From NCBI RefSeq assembly GCF_005490785.1, contig NZ_CP027295.1, positions 2,790,001-2,854,000 on the forward strand: DNA of 64,000 nucleotides, written 5' to 3'. The stretch comes from Brachybacterium sp. SGAir0954. GTDB lineage: Bacteria; Actinomycetota; Actinomycetes; Actinomycetales; Dermabacteraceae. The translations under genes and the position numbers were made by a program. Positions 10,319 to 20,820 of the stretch are shown here, piece after piece (positions within the stretch are counted from its first letter, which is position 1; each line of letters begins with the position of its first letter). The notes under the pieces were generated by a model that saw only the letters and a list, made by a program, of their open reading frames with translations, made no database searches and was not told the origin of the DNA.

Positions 10319-10423
10319 ATGGCACTCCCCTCCTCCGACGGCCCGCTCCGCGGCGCCGCCGGTCCGCACCTCCCCGCCCGCACCGGGGAGAGCGCGCCGC
10401 GCCCGCACGCAGGGGTGCGGTGA
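10319..10423 (+). CDS. 34-aa leaderless mini-ORF coupled to the AMP-binding gene
   Basis: ATG at 10319 sits where the TACGGT box predicts the transcript start, and the TGA at 10421-10423 overlaps the GTG start of the next gene (GTGA). The peptide begins MALPSSDGPLRG and is Pro/Arg/His-rich with no recognisable domain, so it is more likely a translation-coupling leader than a functional protein. Both this ORF and the main gene contain the string ATGGCACT near their starts. An alternative is that it is an accident of GC-rich sequence and the AMP-binding gene is read from a conventional leader. Confidence 0.4.
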   Translation: MALPSSDGPLRGAAGPHLPARTGESAPRPHAGVR

Positions 10424-11547
10424 CCATGGCACTGCTCCGTCCCGGCCGACTCGCCCATGCCCGCACCGCTCTGCGGCTGCGGGCCGCGACGCGACCCCGC
10501 TCCGTGGTGCTCATCGACGTGCACGGCGAGCTCACCGCCGGCGACCTCCAGGGGCATCTCCAGCTGCTCGAGCGCCGGGGGGCGGAGCGCCCCCGGCTCG
10601 GCGACCTCCCGCCCTGGGCGCCGCTGCGCCAGGTGCTCGTCACGGCGCTCGCCGGCCACGGCCACCTCGACCTGCGCTCGAGCGGCACCACCGGCGCCCC
10701 CCGGGTGCTCGAGCGGGGGCCGCTCACCGCGTCGCAGCTGCGCACCCTCACCGACCTCGCCCGCCGGATCGGCATGCGCAGGGGTGCCCGCGTGGCGACC
10801 GCGATCCCCGGGGTCCACGCGCACGGGCTGCTGCTCGCCCTCTCCGCGCTGAGCGCCGGGTCCCCGCTCGTGGACGTGAGCCATCTGCGCGTCGTGGACC
10901 GGGTCGCCCTGCTCCACCGCACCTCGCCGCGGATGCTCGTGGGCACCCCCGTGCACCTCGCGGACGTCCTCGCCGCGGACCGCGAGCTCAGCGGCCACGT
11001 GCCGCTGCGCATCGACCGGATCGTCTCCACGACCGACGTCCTGCCCGACGAGCTGCGCGCGGACCTCGCCCGCCACTGGCACTCCCGGGTCCACGACGTC
11101 TACGGGAGCGTCGAGACCGGGACCCTCACCGTGGACGGCCGGCCCCTCCACGGCGTGGAGATCCGGGTGCGGGACGGCGTGCTGCGCACCCGCACCTCCT
11201 TCACCCGCCGACGCTGGCTCGTCACCGACCACGGCGAGATCGACGAGCAGGGCTCCGTGCACGTGACCGCCCGGGCCGACGCCCCGGACGCGAGCCCCGG
11301 CATGCTCCGCGATCCCCGCGGCGTGGTGCGACTGCTGCAGTCACAGGACGGCATCCGCTCGGTGCACCTGCGCTTCGTGCCCGACGAGGAGCTCGGCCGG
11401 CGCACCGTGGCCCACGTGGTGCTCGAGGAGGAGGAGCACGAGGAGGGACGCGTCATCACGCCGCACGGGGTGCGGGCGCTGGTCCGGGACCGGCTCGGCG
11501 CCTCCTCCGTCCCGCGCGAGGTGCGAATCAGCAGTCGGGGACGCTGA
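10420..11547 (+). CDS. Short AMP-binding (ANL superfamily) protein, catalytic Lys apparently missing
   Basis: 375 residues against 500 or more for typical acyl-CoA synthetases. The ATP loop [13 protein letters not shown] and the A5 motif DVYGSVETG are present, but the A7 aspartate region reads [10 protein letters not shown], the A8 hinge GRxDD..K is replaced by VTARADAPD, and the C-terminal PxxxxGK lysine motif is absent (the end reads [12 protein letters not shown]). It may be a degenerate adenylate-forming enzyme, may do only part of the reaction, or may use another domain. The start is GTG at 10420 by overlap with the mini-ORF; ATG at 10426 is the alternative. Divergent from acs; its 3' end overlaps sdaA by 20 bases. 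Confidence 0.75.
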   Translation: MTMALLRPGRLAHARTALRLRAATRPRSVVLIDVHGELTAGDLQGHLQLLERRGAERPRLGDLPPWAPLRQVLVTALAGHGHLDLRSSGTTGAPRVLERGPLTASQLRTLTDLARRIGMRRGARVATAIPGVHAHGLLLALSALSAGSPLVDVSHLRVVDRVALLHRTSPRMLVGTPVHLADVLAADRELSGHVPLRIDRIVSTTDVLPDELRADLARHWHSRVHDVYGSVETGTLTVDGRPLHGVEIRVRDGVLRTRTSFTRRRWLVTDHGEIDEQGSVHVTARADAPDASPGMLRDPRGVVRLLQSQDGIRSVHLRFVPDEELGRRTVAHVVLEEEEHEEGRVITPHGVRALVRDRLGASSVPREVRISSRGR

Positions 11548-12931
11548 CCGGGACCCCCTGGCCCATCGTCACGGCGAGCCCGCCCATGGCGGTCTCCTTG
11601 TAGCGCTCGGACATGTCCTTGCCCGTCTGCCGCATGGTCTCGATGACCGCGTCGAGGGACACGAAGTGCTCGCCCGTGCCGCGCAGCGCGAAACGCGCCG
11701 CGGTGATCGCCTTGACGGCCGCCATGGCATTGCGCTCGATGCACGGCACCTGCACGAGCCCGCCCACGGGGTCGCAGGTGAGCCCGAGGTTGTGCTCCAT
11801 CGCGATCTCCGCCGCGTTCTCGACCTGGGCGGGCTTGCCGCCCATGGCCTCGCACAGCGCGGCCGCGGCCATCGAGCACGCCGAGCCGACCTCGCCCTGG
11901 CAGCCCACCTCGGCGCCGGAGATCGACGCGTGCTCCTTGTACAGCGAGCCGATCGCCCCGGCGGTCAGCAGGAAGCGCACCGCGATCTCGTCCGGGTCCA
12001 CGCCCTCGATGTACCGGGTCGCGAAGTGGAGCACGGCGGGGATGATCCCGGCGGCGCCGTTGGTGGGCGCGGTGACGACGCGACCGCCCGCCGCGTTCTC
12101 CTCGTTGACGGCGAGCGCGGCGAGGGAGACCCACTCGAAGGCGTTCATCGGCAGGCGCACCGGGTCCTCGACGCTCAGCGAGTCGAACCAGGAGGCGGCG
12201 CGTCGCTTCACCTCGAGGCCGCCCGGCAGCACCCCCTGGGTGCGGACGCCCCGATCGATGCACTCGCTCATGACCTGCCAGATCGCGAGCGCCCCGGAAC
12301 GGATCTCCTCGTCGCTGCGCCACTGCCGCTCCCGCAGCAGCATCGCCTCGGAGATCGAGATGCCGCGCTCCTCGCAGACCCGCAGCAGCTGCGCGCCGGT
12401 CGTGAAGATCGCCCGGCCGTCGTCCTCCGCGGCGAGCTCGGCGAGCGGACGGTCCATGTCCGCCTGATCGACGACGAAGCCGCCGCCCACGGAGAACATG
12501 GGTCGCCGCGCGATCTCCTCGCCGACGGCATCGAGGGCGAGGAAGGTCATCCCGTTGGAGTGCTGGGGCAGGAAGGTCAGCGGGTGCAGGACGATCGTGG
12601 AGGGCCGCAGGGAGACGGGCACGGTGCCGCCCATCAGCAGGCCGCCCTCCGCCTCGATGCGCGCGACCCGCTCCCGGGCGGCGACCGGGTCCACGGTCTC
12701 GGGGTCGGCGCCCTCGAGCCCCATGACGACGGCGTCGAGGGTGCCGTGGCCCGCCCCGGTGGCCGCGAGCGAGCCGTAGAGGTGGACGGTGACGTCCGCC
12801 ACCCGCGGGGCGAGCCCGGGATCGGCGAGGAGCTCACGGGCGAAGAGCGCCGCCGCCCGCATCGGTCCGACGGTGTGCGAGCTCGAGGGGCCGATCCCGA
12901 TCTTGAACATGTCGAACAGGCTGATGCTCAT
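11528..12931 (-). CDS. sdaA: L-serine ammonia-lyase (serine deaminase)
   Basis: 467-residue single-chain iron-sulfur L-serine dehydratase that converts L-serine to pyruvate and ammonia. The N-terminal beta domain begins [24 protein letters not shown], the classical SDH signature; the alpha domain carries cysteines in [14 protein letters not shown] and in [16 protein letters not shown] that bind the [4Fe-4S] cluster in this family. Its ATG overlaps the helicase stop (ATGA), so it is translated from the helicase mRNA, an unusual partnership. It overlaps the convergent AMP-binding gene by 20 bases at the 3' end. Confidence 0.97.
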   Translation of the reverse strand: MSISLFDMFKIGIGPSSSHTVGPMRAAALFARELLADPGLAPRVADVTVHLYGSLAATGAGHGTLDAVVMGLEGADPETVDPVAARERVARIEAEGGLLMGGTVPVSLRPSTIVLHPLTFLPQHSNGMTFLALDAVGEEIARRPMFSVGGGFVVDQADMDRPLAELAAEDDGRAIFTTGAQLLRVCEERGISISEAMLLRERQWRSDEEIRSGALAIWQVMSECIDRGVRTQGVLPGGLEVKRRAASWFDSLSVEDPVRLPMNAFEWVSLAALAVNEENAAGGRVVTAPTNGAAGIIPAVLHFATRYIEGVDPDEIAVRFLLTAGAIGSLYKEHASISGAEVGCQGEVGSACSMAAAALCEAMGGKPAQVENAAEIAMEHNLGLTCDPVGGLVQVPCIERNAMAAVKAITAARFALRGTGEHFVSLDAVIETMRQTGKDMSERYKETAMGGLAVTMGQGVPVSVPDC

Positions 12932-14577
12932 CGCGAGCCGCGGCCCTTCCCGCCTGCGCCGGGGCCGCGGCCACGGCCGGTTCCGCGCCCTGTGCCGCGA
13001 CCGGCGTCGGACCCCCCGGAGCGCCCGCGACCGGCATCGCCGCCGCGCCGCCCGCGACCGGTGTCGGCTGCGCCGTGGCGACCGCGGCCGCCCTGCTCGG
13101 CGCCCTCGGCGCGGCCACGGCCGGAGGCCCCTCCGCGCGGGGCGCGGGTGGGGGCGCCGGAGCGTCCCCGGGACCCGGCACCGCCGGCACGTCCGGCGCC
13201 GCCGGGGCGACCGCCGCCGCGGCGTCCGGAGCCGCTCTCCGGCTCCTCCTCCCAGGAGGCGCGCCGCTCCTCGTTCGCGCGGCGCTCCTCCGCCCTGCGC
13301 GCGCTCGCCCCGCCCTTGCGGCTGAGGTCGAGCTTGCGCGGGGCGCCCTTGTACTTCACCGCGGCGGGGTCCTCGGCCGGCTCGCCCAGCGGCGTGCGAC
13401 CGCCCAGCGCCGCGATCGCCTCGACCGAGGCGTCGGGGGCGTCGGCCCAGGTCCCCTCGACCTTCGCGCCCTCGAGCACGGAGCGGGTGACCTTGACCTG
13501 GTGCGGGAGCGCGAGGGTGACGACGGTGCCGGCGGCGCCCGCGCGCGCGGTGCGGCCCGAGCGGTGGACGTACTCCTTGACGTCGTCGGCCGGGTCGACG
13601 TGGATCACCATCGTGACGTCGTCGATGTGCAGGCCGCGCGCGGCGACGTCGGTCGCCACGAGCACCGGGTAGGCGCCCTGCCGGAACCCGGCGAGCACGT
13701 TGGTGCGCAGGCCCTGCTGCTTGTTGCCGTGGAGCGCCGCGGCGGGGACCCCGACCTCGATGAGCTCCTGGGCGACGCGCTCCGCGCCCAGCTGCGTGCG
13801 CGTGAACACGAGGGTGCGGCCCTCGCGGTTCGCGAGCTGGGCGGTCACCTCGCGCTTGGCGGAGGGGGCGATCGCGAGCACGTGGTGGGCCATCGTCTCG
13901 ACGGCCGCGGCGACCGGGGTGGTCTCGTGGGTGACCGGATCCACGAGGAAGGTGTCGACGATCTCCTCGACCTGACCGTCCAGCGTCGCCGAGAAGAGCA
14001 TCTTCTGGGTGCCCATCTCCGTCGCGGCGAGGATGTCGCGCACCTGGGGCAGGAAGCCCAGATCGGCCATGTGGTCGGCCTCGTCGATGACCGTGGTCTC
14101 GACGCGGTCCAGGAAGATCCCGCCGCGCTCGGCGAGGTCGATGAGGCGGCCGGGCGTGGCCACGACGATCTCGACGCCGCGGTTCAGGGCCTCGGCCTGC
14201 TTGTCGATGTTCATGCCGCCGGAGACGAGCTGGGCGCGCACGCCGATGGCGCGGGCGAAGGGGTGGATCGTGTCCACGACCTGCACGGCGAGCTCACGCG
14301 TGGGGACCAGGACGATGCCCAGCGGCCGACGGCGGTGCACCTTGCGGTGCCGGAAGCGGGCGGTCATCGCGAGCGTGAACGCGAGGGTCTTGCCGGAGCC
14401 GGTCTCCGCGCGGGCGAGGACGTCGCGACCCGCGAGGGCGTCCGGGAGGATCGCCTCCTGGATCTCGAAGGCGCGGTCGAGTCCCTGCTCGGCGAGCACG
14501 CCGAGCAGCTCCTCGGGCAGGGCCATGTCCTCGAACCGGCTGGATCGGTGGGTGGAACGGCGGCGAGCCTTGGGCAT
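12928..14577 (-). CDS. DEAD/DEAH-box ATP-dependent RNA helicase
   Basis: 549-residue helicase. Core motifs: Q motif near FEIQEAILP, Walker A AETGSGKT (57-64), PTREL, TPGR, DEAD in [16 protein letters not shown] in [19 protein letters not shown] and [10 protein letters not shown]. The last ~120 residues are an Arg/Gly-rich tail (repeats such as RGRSGGSD and [11 protein letters not shown]), typical of actinobacterial RhlE/CsdA-like helicases and likely to bind RNA non-specifically. Start ATG 14577 has a strong AGGAGG site 6 bases upstream. Probably acts in RNA unwinding or ribosome assembly; which paralog class cannot be fixed from sequence reading alone. Confidence 0.95.
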   Translation of the reverse strand: MPKARRRSTHRSSRFEDMALPEELLGVLAEQGLDRAFEIQEAILPDALAGRDVLARAETGSGKTLAFTLAMTARFRHRKVHRRRPLGIVLVPTRELAVQVVDTIHPFARAIGVRAQLVSGGMNIDKQAEALNRGVEIVVATPGRLIDLAERGGIFLDRVETTVIDEADHMADLGFLPQVRDILAATEMGTQKMLFSATLDGQVEEIVDTFLVDPVTHETTPVAAAVETMAHHVLAIAPSAKREVTAQLANREGRTLVFTRTQLGAERVAQELIEVGVPAAALHGNKQQGLRTNVLAGFRQGAYPVLVATDVAARGLHIDDVTMVIHVDPADDVKEYVHRSGRTARAGAAGTVVTLALPHQVKVTRSVLEGAKVEGTWADAPDASVEAIAALGGRTPLGEPAEDPAAVKYKGAPRKLDLSRKGGASARRAEERRANEERRASWEEEPESGSGRRGGGRPGGAGRAGGAGSRGRSGAPTRAPRGGASGRGRAEGAEQGGRGRHGAADTGRGRRGGDAGRGRSGGSDAGRGTGRGTGRGRGPGAGGKGRGSR

Positions 14578-14635
14578 CGTGATCCTCCTGACGGATGCGG
14601 GCGCCCCCATCATCGCGCATGGGAGACTGGTGCAC

Positions 14636-15061
14636 GTGCTGCGCACTCTCATGACCTCGAAGATCCACCGTGCCACGGTCACCCAGGCGGACCTGCACTA
14701 CGTGGGATCGGTGACGATCGACGCCGATCTCGTGGATGCCGCCGGCCTGGTCGAGAACGAGCAGGTGACGATCGCCGACATCACCAACGGCGCCCGCCTG
14801 ACCACCTATGTGATCCGCGGCGACGCCGGGACCGGTGTGATCGGCATCAACGGCGCGGCCGCCCATCTGGTCGCCCCGGGGGACCTCGTCATCATCATGG
14901 GCTACGGCCAGCTCGACGAGCGCGAGGTCGCCGAGCACGAGCCGAAGGTCGTCCACGTCGATGACCTCAACCGGATCGTGGCCCTCGGCCACGACGGTGC
15001 CGAGCCGGTCCCGGGCATGGCCGACCAGATCAGCGGCCGCCACAGCGTCGGGGCACGCTGA
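14636..15061 (+). CDS. panD: Aspartate 1-decarboxylase proenzyme
   Basis: 141-residue pyruvoyl enzyme making beta-alanine from aspartate for pantothenate/CoA synthesis. It matches the family closely from [16 protein letters not shown] on, with the self-cleavage site Gly24-Ser25 in [11 protein letters not shown], the NGAR and [12 protein letters not shown] motifs and normal length. The GTG at 14636 gives the canonical N-terminus; the ATG at 14651 would remove residues conserved in homologs. No panB or panC lies nearby. A GAGACT hexamer 7 bases upstream resembles the -10 boxes of leaderless genes here, with G in place of T. Confidence 0.95.
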   Translation: MLRTLMTSKIHRATVTQADLHYVGSVTIDADLVDAAGLVENEQVTIADITNGARLTTYVIRGDAGTGVIGINGAAAHLVAPGDLVIIMGYGQLDEREVAEHEPKVVHVDDLNRIVALGHDGAEPVPGMADQISGRHSVGAR

Positions 15062-15126
15062 CCGCTCCCCCGGCCGGGTTCCGTCCCGCGCGCTGGACCT
15101 CAGCAGCGGACATCCACCCACCCCTA

Positions 15127-15132
15127 TAGGAT
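15127..15132 (+). promoter_or_regulatory. -10 box TAGGAT of the AEC mini-ORF transcript
   Basis: TAGGAT, 7 bases, then the GTG at 15140 that opens the 10-codon mini-ORF. Confidence 0.55.
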
Positions 15133-15139
15133 CGGGACC

Positions 15140-15172
15140 GTGCTGACCCCCGTGCCCTCCCCCGCCCGATGA
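15140..15172 (+). CDS. 10-aa leaderless mini-ORF coupled to AEC transporter
   Basis: GTG at 15140 lies at the transcript start predicted by TAGGAT. The peptide MLTPVPSPAR ends at TGA 15170-15172, which overlaps the transporter's ATG (ATGA). The transporter has no Shine-Dalgarno of its own, so ribosomes terminating on this mini-ORF probably re-initiate on it. There is no amino-acid bias to suggest attenuation, apart from three prolines that could slow ribosomes. Confidence 0.5.
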   Translation: MLTPVPSPAR

Positions 15173-16095
15173 GCGGGGTCCTGGCCGGGTTCTTCATCGT
15201 CTGGACGCTCATCGCGATCGGATGGATCGCCGGGCGCACCGGGATCCTCGGCCCCCAGGGCCGCTACGTCCTGAACCGCGCGACCTTCTTCCTCGCCTCC
15301 CCCGCCCTGGTGCTCGTGGGCCTGCTCGGGTCCGACCCCCGCGAGGTGTTCTCGGTGCCGATGGCGGTGGCCGGCATCTCCGGGCTCCTCATGGGCGTGC
15401 TGCTGTGGGTGGGCCTGCGGCTGTTCACGAAGCGCCGCGGCACCGAGCTCACGATCGCCGCGATCAGCGGCTCCGTCGTCAACGGCGCGAACATGGGCTT
15501 CCCGATCGCCGCGTACGTGCTCGGCGACATCTCGCACGCCCTGCCGGTGATCCTCTTCCAGCAGGCGGTCTACACGCCCCTGTACCTCTTCGTCCTGCAC
15601 ACGCAGACCCAGGAGTCGAGGCTCGGGCTCGCCGGCGTCGCCCGCAGCATCGGTGCGAACCCGACGATCATCGCGGCCGCCGTGGGCGGGGTGCTCGCCG
15701 GCGCCGGCGTGCGGCTGCCCGAGGTGGTCCTCGAGCCGTTCTCCTCCCTCGGCGACATGGCGATCCCCGCGATGCTCCTCGCCTACGGGCTCTCCCTGCA
15801 CGGGTCGAGGCCGCTCGCGAAGGACGACGGCTACCGAGGCCTCATCGCTATCTCCTCGATCGCGAAGATCGTGCTCATGCCGCTGCTCGCGCTCGGCATC
15901 GGGCTGCTGTTCGGCCTCAGCGGCCACGGGCTGTACGAGGTCGTCGTCATGGCGGCCCTGCCCACGGCGCAGAACGTCTACGTCGCCGCCGCCCGCTACC
16001 AGGCCGCGGAGAACCTCGCCCGGGACACGGTCCTCATCACGACGATCGGCACGGTCCTCGCGCTGCTCGCCGTCTCCGCGCTGCTCGGCGTGTGA
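15169..16095 (+). CDS. AEC family (auxin efflux carrier-like) transporter
   Basis: 308 residues with about ten transmembrane helices in two inverted halves, ending LLAVSALLGV. Family features: N-terminal FFIVWTLIAIGWIAGR, the first-half region NGANMGFPIAAYVLG with the broken-helix glycine/proline, and the second-half ALPTAQNVYVAAARY, the conserved P-x-x-x-N crossover. AEC proteins export or exchange organic acids such as malate and malonate; the substrate here is unknown. Translation is probably coupled to the 10-codon ORF upstream. Confidence 0.9.
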   Translation: MSGVLAGFFIVWTLIAIGWIAGRTGILGPQGRYVLNRATFFLASPALVLVGLLGSDPREVFSVPMAVAGISGLLMGVLLWVGLRLFTKRRGTELTIAAISGSVVNGANMGFPIAAYVLGDISHALPVILFQQAVYTPLYLFVLHTQTQESRLGLAGVARSIGANPTIIAAAVGGVLAGAGVRLPEVVLEPFSSLGDMAIPAMLLAYGLSLHGSRPLAKDDGYRGLIAISSIAKIVLMPLLALGIGLLFGLSGHGLYEVVVMAALPTAQNVYVAAARYQAAENLARDTVLITTIGTVLALLAVSALLGV

Positions 16096-16145
16096 CTCCC
16101 GACCGGCTCCCCCGGGCAGGCAGGACCGACCCGCACGACGCGCGG

Positions 16146-16151
16146 TAGCAT
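16146..16151 (+). promoter_or_regulatory. -10 box TAGCAT of the leuS leader transcript
   Basis: TAGCAT, 6 bases, then the GTG of the leucine leader peptide; transcription should start at that GTG. Confidence 0.65.
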
Positions 16152-16157
16152 GGCCGG

Positions 16158-16184
16158 GTGACTCGACGGCTCCTGCTTCCGTAG
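16158..16184 (+). CDS. leuS leader peptide (MTRRLLLP)
   Basis: GTG-initiated 8-residue peptide with three consecutive leucine codons CTC-CTG-CTT (16170-16178); CTT is rare in this GC-rich genome. It starts exactly where the TAGCAT box predicts the mRNA 5' end, so it would be read as a leaderless ORF. It lies upstream of a hairpin with a T tract and of leuS, the layout of a classical ribosome-mediated attenuator sensing leucyl-tRNA. Confidence 0.75.
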   Translation: MTRRLLLP

Positions 16185-16251
16185 CCGCGTCGGACAATCC
16201 CGCCTCCCCCGCACCACGGTGCCGGGCGCGGAGCTCGGGACCGGCGCGGCT
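16183..16251 (+). promoter_or_regulatory. Candidate antiterminator pairing in leuS leader
   Basis: Bases 16183-16193 can pair with 16241-16251 over 11 bp (one G-U). The pairing crosses the terminator stem (16206-16214 with 16262-16270), so it is a competing or pseudoknotted structure. Its 5' arm begins inside the leader stop codon: a ribosome at the stop would mask it, while one stalled on the leucine codons would leave most of it free. Confidence 0.5.
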
Positions 16252-16276
16252 CCCCTCGCCTGTGCGGGGGTTTCTT
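16206..16276 (+). terminator. Attenuator terminator before leuS
   Basis: 9-bp stem CCCCCGCAC / GTGCGGGGG (16206-16214 and 16262-16270) followed immediately by TTTCTT, one of very few T tracts in the window. The 47-base loop can itself fold. A second small hairpin (16292-16308, GTGCGG/CCGCAC) repeats the same sequences and could compete with either arm. Confidence 0.7.
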
Positions 16277-16331
16277 CATGTCAGGACCGTCGTGCGGAGG
16301 CTCCGCACCATCCGAGGAAGGCGAGACATCC

Positions 16332-19253
<2,922 letters not shown>

Positions 19254-19272
19254 GGCACCTTCCGCGGATGCG

Positions 19273-19309
19273 GACGGGCCGCGGGGAGCGCTGCTCCCCG
19301 CGGCCCGTC
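19273..19309. terminator. Bidirectional terminator between leuS and MHS transporter
   Basis: Perfect 17-bp stem, 3-base loop (GCT), between convergent genes. Confidence 0.85.
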
Positions 19310-19346
19310 GTGCGTCCGGTGCCCCGTGGACGCCGGCGCCGGCCTC

Positions 19347-20699
19347 TCAGGCCTCGCTGCTCGCCGCGGCGCTCCGCGCGGGGCCGACGGGCTCGGAGAG
19401 GTCCTTGCCCCGCGTCTCGCGCAGGGTGAGGATCGTCAGGCTCGAGACGAGGATCAGCACGATCGCGTAGACGCCGAAGAGGTGCTGATCACCGATCGCG
19501 GTGTTGAGGTACGGGGCGGTGCCGCCGAACAGGGCGATCGCGACCGCGTAGGGGATGCCGAAACCGCTCGTCCGGCGCGCGGTCGGGAACATCTCCGCGT
19601 ACATCGCCGGGGCGTGGGAGAGGAAGCCGGCGATGAGCCCGAGCTGCACGCTGATCGCGACGACGAGCTGCCACATCTGCCCGCCCTCCACGAGCGAGAC
19701 CATCGGCAGGTAGCAGATGCCGCTGCCCACGAGGGCGATGAGCGCGCAGGTCCTCCGGCCGATCCGGTCCGAGAGCGCGCCCCAGAGAGGCAGCACGAGC
19801 ACGAGCACGACGTTGCCGATCACCGAGGCGCCGAAGGCCTGCTGGGCGCTGTACCCCAGGTTCTGGGAGGCGAGCGAGGCCATGGAGACGGACCAGATGT
19901 AGAAGACGACGGTGAGCCCCGCGGTCATGAGGATGACCTGGAGGCTCGTGCGCCAGTGCACGAACAGGCCCACGAGGACGTTCTCCCGGGGACCCGCGGT
20001 GCCGTCCTCGGCGCGGGAGGCCTCGAACACCTCGGACTCCTCCATCGAGCGGCGGATCCACAGCGCGACGAGGCCCAGCACGGCGCCGATCGCGAAGGGC
20101 ACACGCCAGCCCCAGGCCGCCATCTGCTCCTCGGTGAGGGCCGTGCTGAGCGCGAGACCCAGCACGAGGCTCGCGAGGAGGCCGAGGGTGCCGGTCACGT
20201 AGATCGAGCTCGCCCAGAAGCCGCGGTGCTCGCGCGGGGCATGCTCGGCGAGATAGGTCTGCGCGGAGGGGAGCTCGCCGCCGTGAGCGAGGCCCTGGAT
20301 CAGACGGGCCAGGAGCAGCAGGAAGGAGGCGAGCACGCCGACCGTGCCGTAGGTGGGCAGCACGGCGATGAGCAGGGACCCGATCGAGGCGGCGAGCACG
20401 GCGAGGGAGAGCGCGTGCTTGCGCCCCACCCGGTCGCCGATCCAGCCGAAGACGACGCCGCCGAAGGGCCGGGCGACGAAGCCGACGGCGAAGATCGCCA
20501 TCGTGGAGAGGAAGGCGGAGGTGCGGTCGCTGCTGTCGAAGGCCTGCGCCGAGAAGTAGACGGCGAAGGACGCGTAGACGTTCCAGTCGTACCACTCCAG
20601 CGCGTTGCCGATCCCGGTGCCCAGCAGGGTCTTCGCCCGTGACTGGCGGGCGGGGGCCGGCGCGGGAGCAGGATGGTCGGGAGTGTGGGGGAAGGACAT
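19347..20699 (-). CDS. MHS-family MFS transporter
   Basis: 450 residues with 12 predicted membrane helices. The N-terminal GTGIGNALEWYDWNVYASFAVY motif (conserved core NALEWYDW) and the loop 2-3 motif GWIGDRVGRKHAL mark the metabolite:H+ symporter group (shikimate, citrate, betaine, alpha-ketoglutarate carriers); a second cytoplasmic signature is GALSDRIGRRTC. The substrate is probably a carboxylate or zwitterion but cannot be assigned. Start ATG 20699 is leaderless behind TACAGT. It diverges from the WXG-like gene with only about 120 bases between starts. Confidence 0.92.
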   Translation of the reverse strand: MSFPHTPDHPAPAPAPARQSRAKTLLGTGIGNALEWYDWNVYASFAVYFSAQAFDSSDRTSAFLSTMAIFAVGFVARPFGGVVFGWIGDRVGRKHALSLAVLAASIGSLLIAVLPTYGTVGVLASFLLLLARLIQGLAHGGELPSAQTYLAEHAPREHRGFWASSIYVTGTLGLLASLVLGLALSTALTEEQMAAWGWRVPFAIGAVLGLVALWIRRSMEESEVFEASRAEDGTAGPRENVLVGLFVHWRTSLQVILMTAGLTVVFYIWSVSMASLASQNLGYSAQQAFGASVIGNVVLVLVLPLWGALSDRIGRRTCALIALVGSGICYLPMVSLVEGGQMWQLVVAISVQLGLIAGFLSHAPAMYAEMFPTARRTSGFGIPYAVAIALFGGTAPYLNTAIGDQHLFGVYAIVLILVSSLTILTLRETRGKDLSEPVGPARSAAASSEA

Positions 20700-20706
20700 G
20701 CGCGCC

Positions 20707-20712
20707 ACTGTA
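20707..20712 (-). promoter_or_regulatory. -10 box TACAGT of MHS transporter (leaderless)
   Basis: TACAGT with 7 bases to the ATG at 20699. Confidence 0.6.
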
Positions 20713-20808
20713 GGACCGCGGGGAGGCGCCCCGCAGAAATGGTTCCTCCCCAGGACACCGTCGTCCACAGTCCGGCCGGCCGCCCGGCGCGCGCCGCACC
20801 GCCGCGCC

Positions 20809-20814
20809 TAGGTT
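20809..20814 (+). promoter_or_regulatory. -10 box TAGGTT of WXG-like gene (leaderless)
   Basis: TAGGTT with 6 bases to the ATG at 20821. Confidence 0.6.
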
Positions 20815-20820
20815 CGCCGC

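Noticed and set aside
12950..13260. Gly/Arg/Ala-rich repeat region as a possible mobile or recombination element
   Set aside because: It is the coding sequence of the RGG-type tail of the DEAD-box helicase, in frame and imperfectly repeated.
16278..16331. Upstream ATG (16278) as the real leuS start
   Set aside because: It lies in the attenuator's T tract with no ribosome site, and the added 18 residues are not leuS-like; ATG 16332 gives the usual N-terminus.
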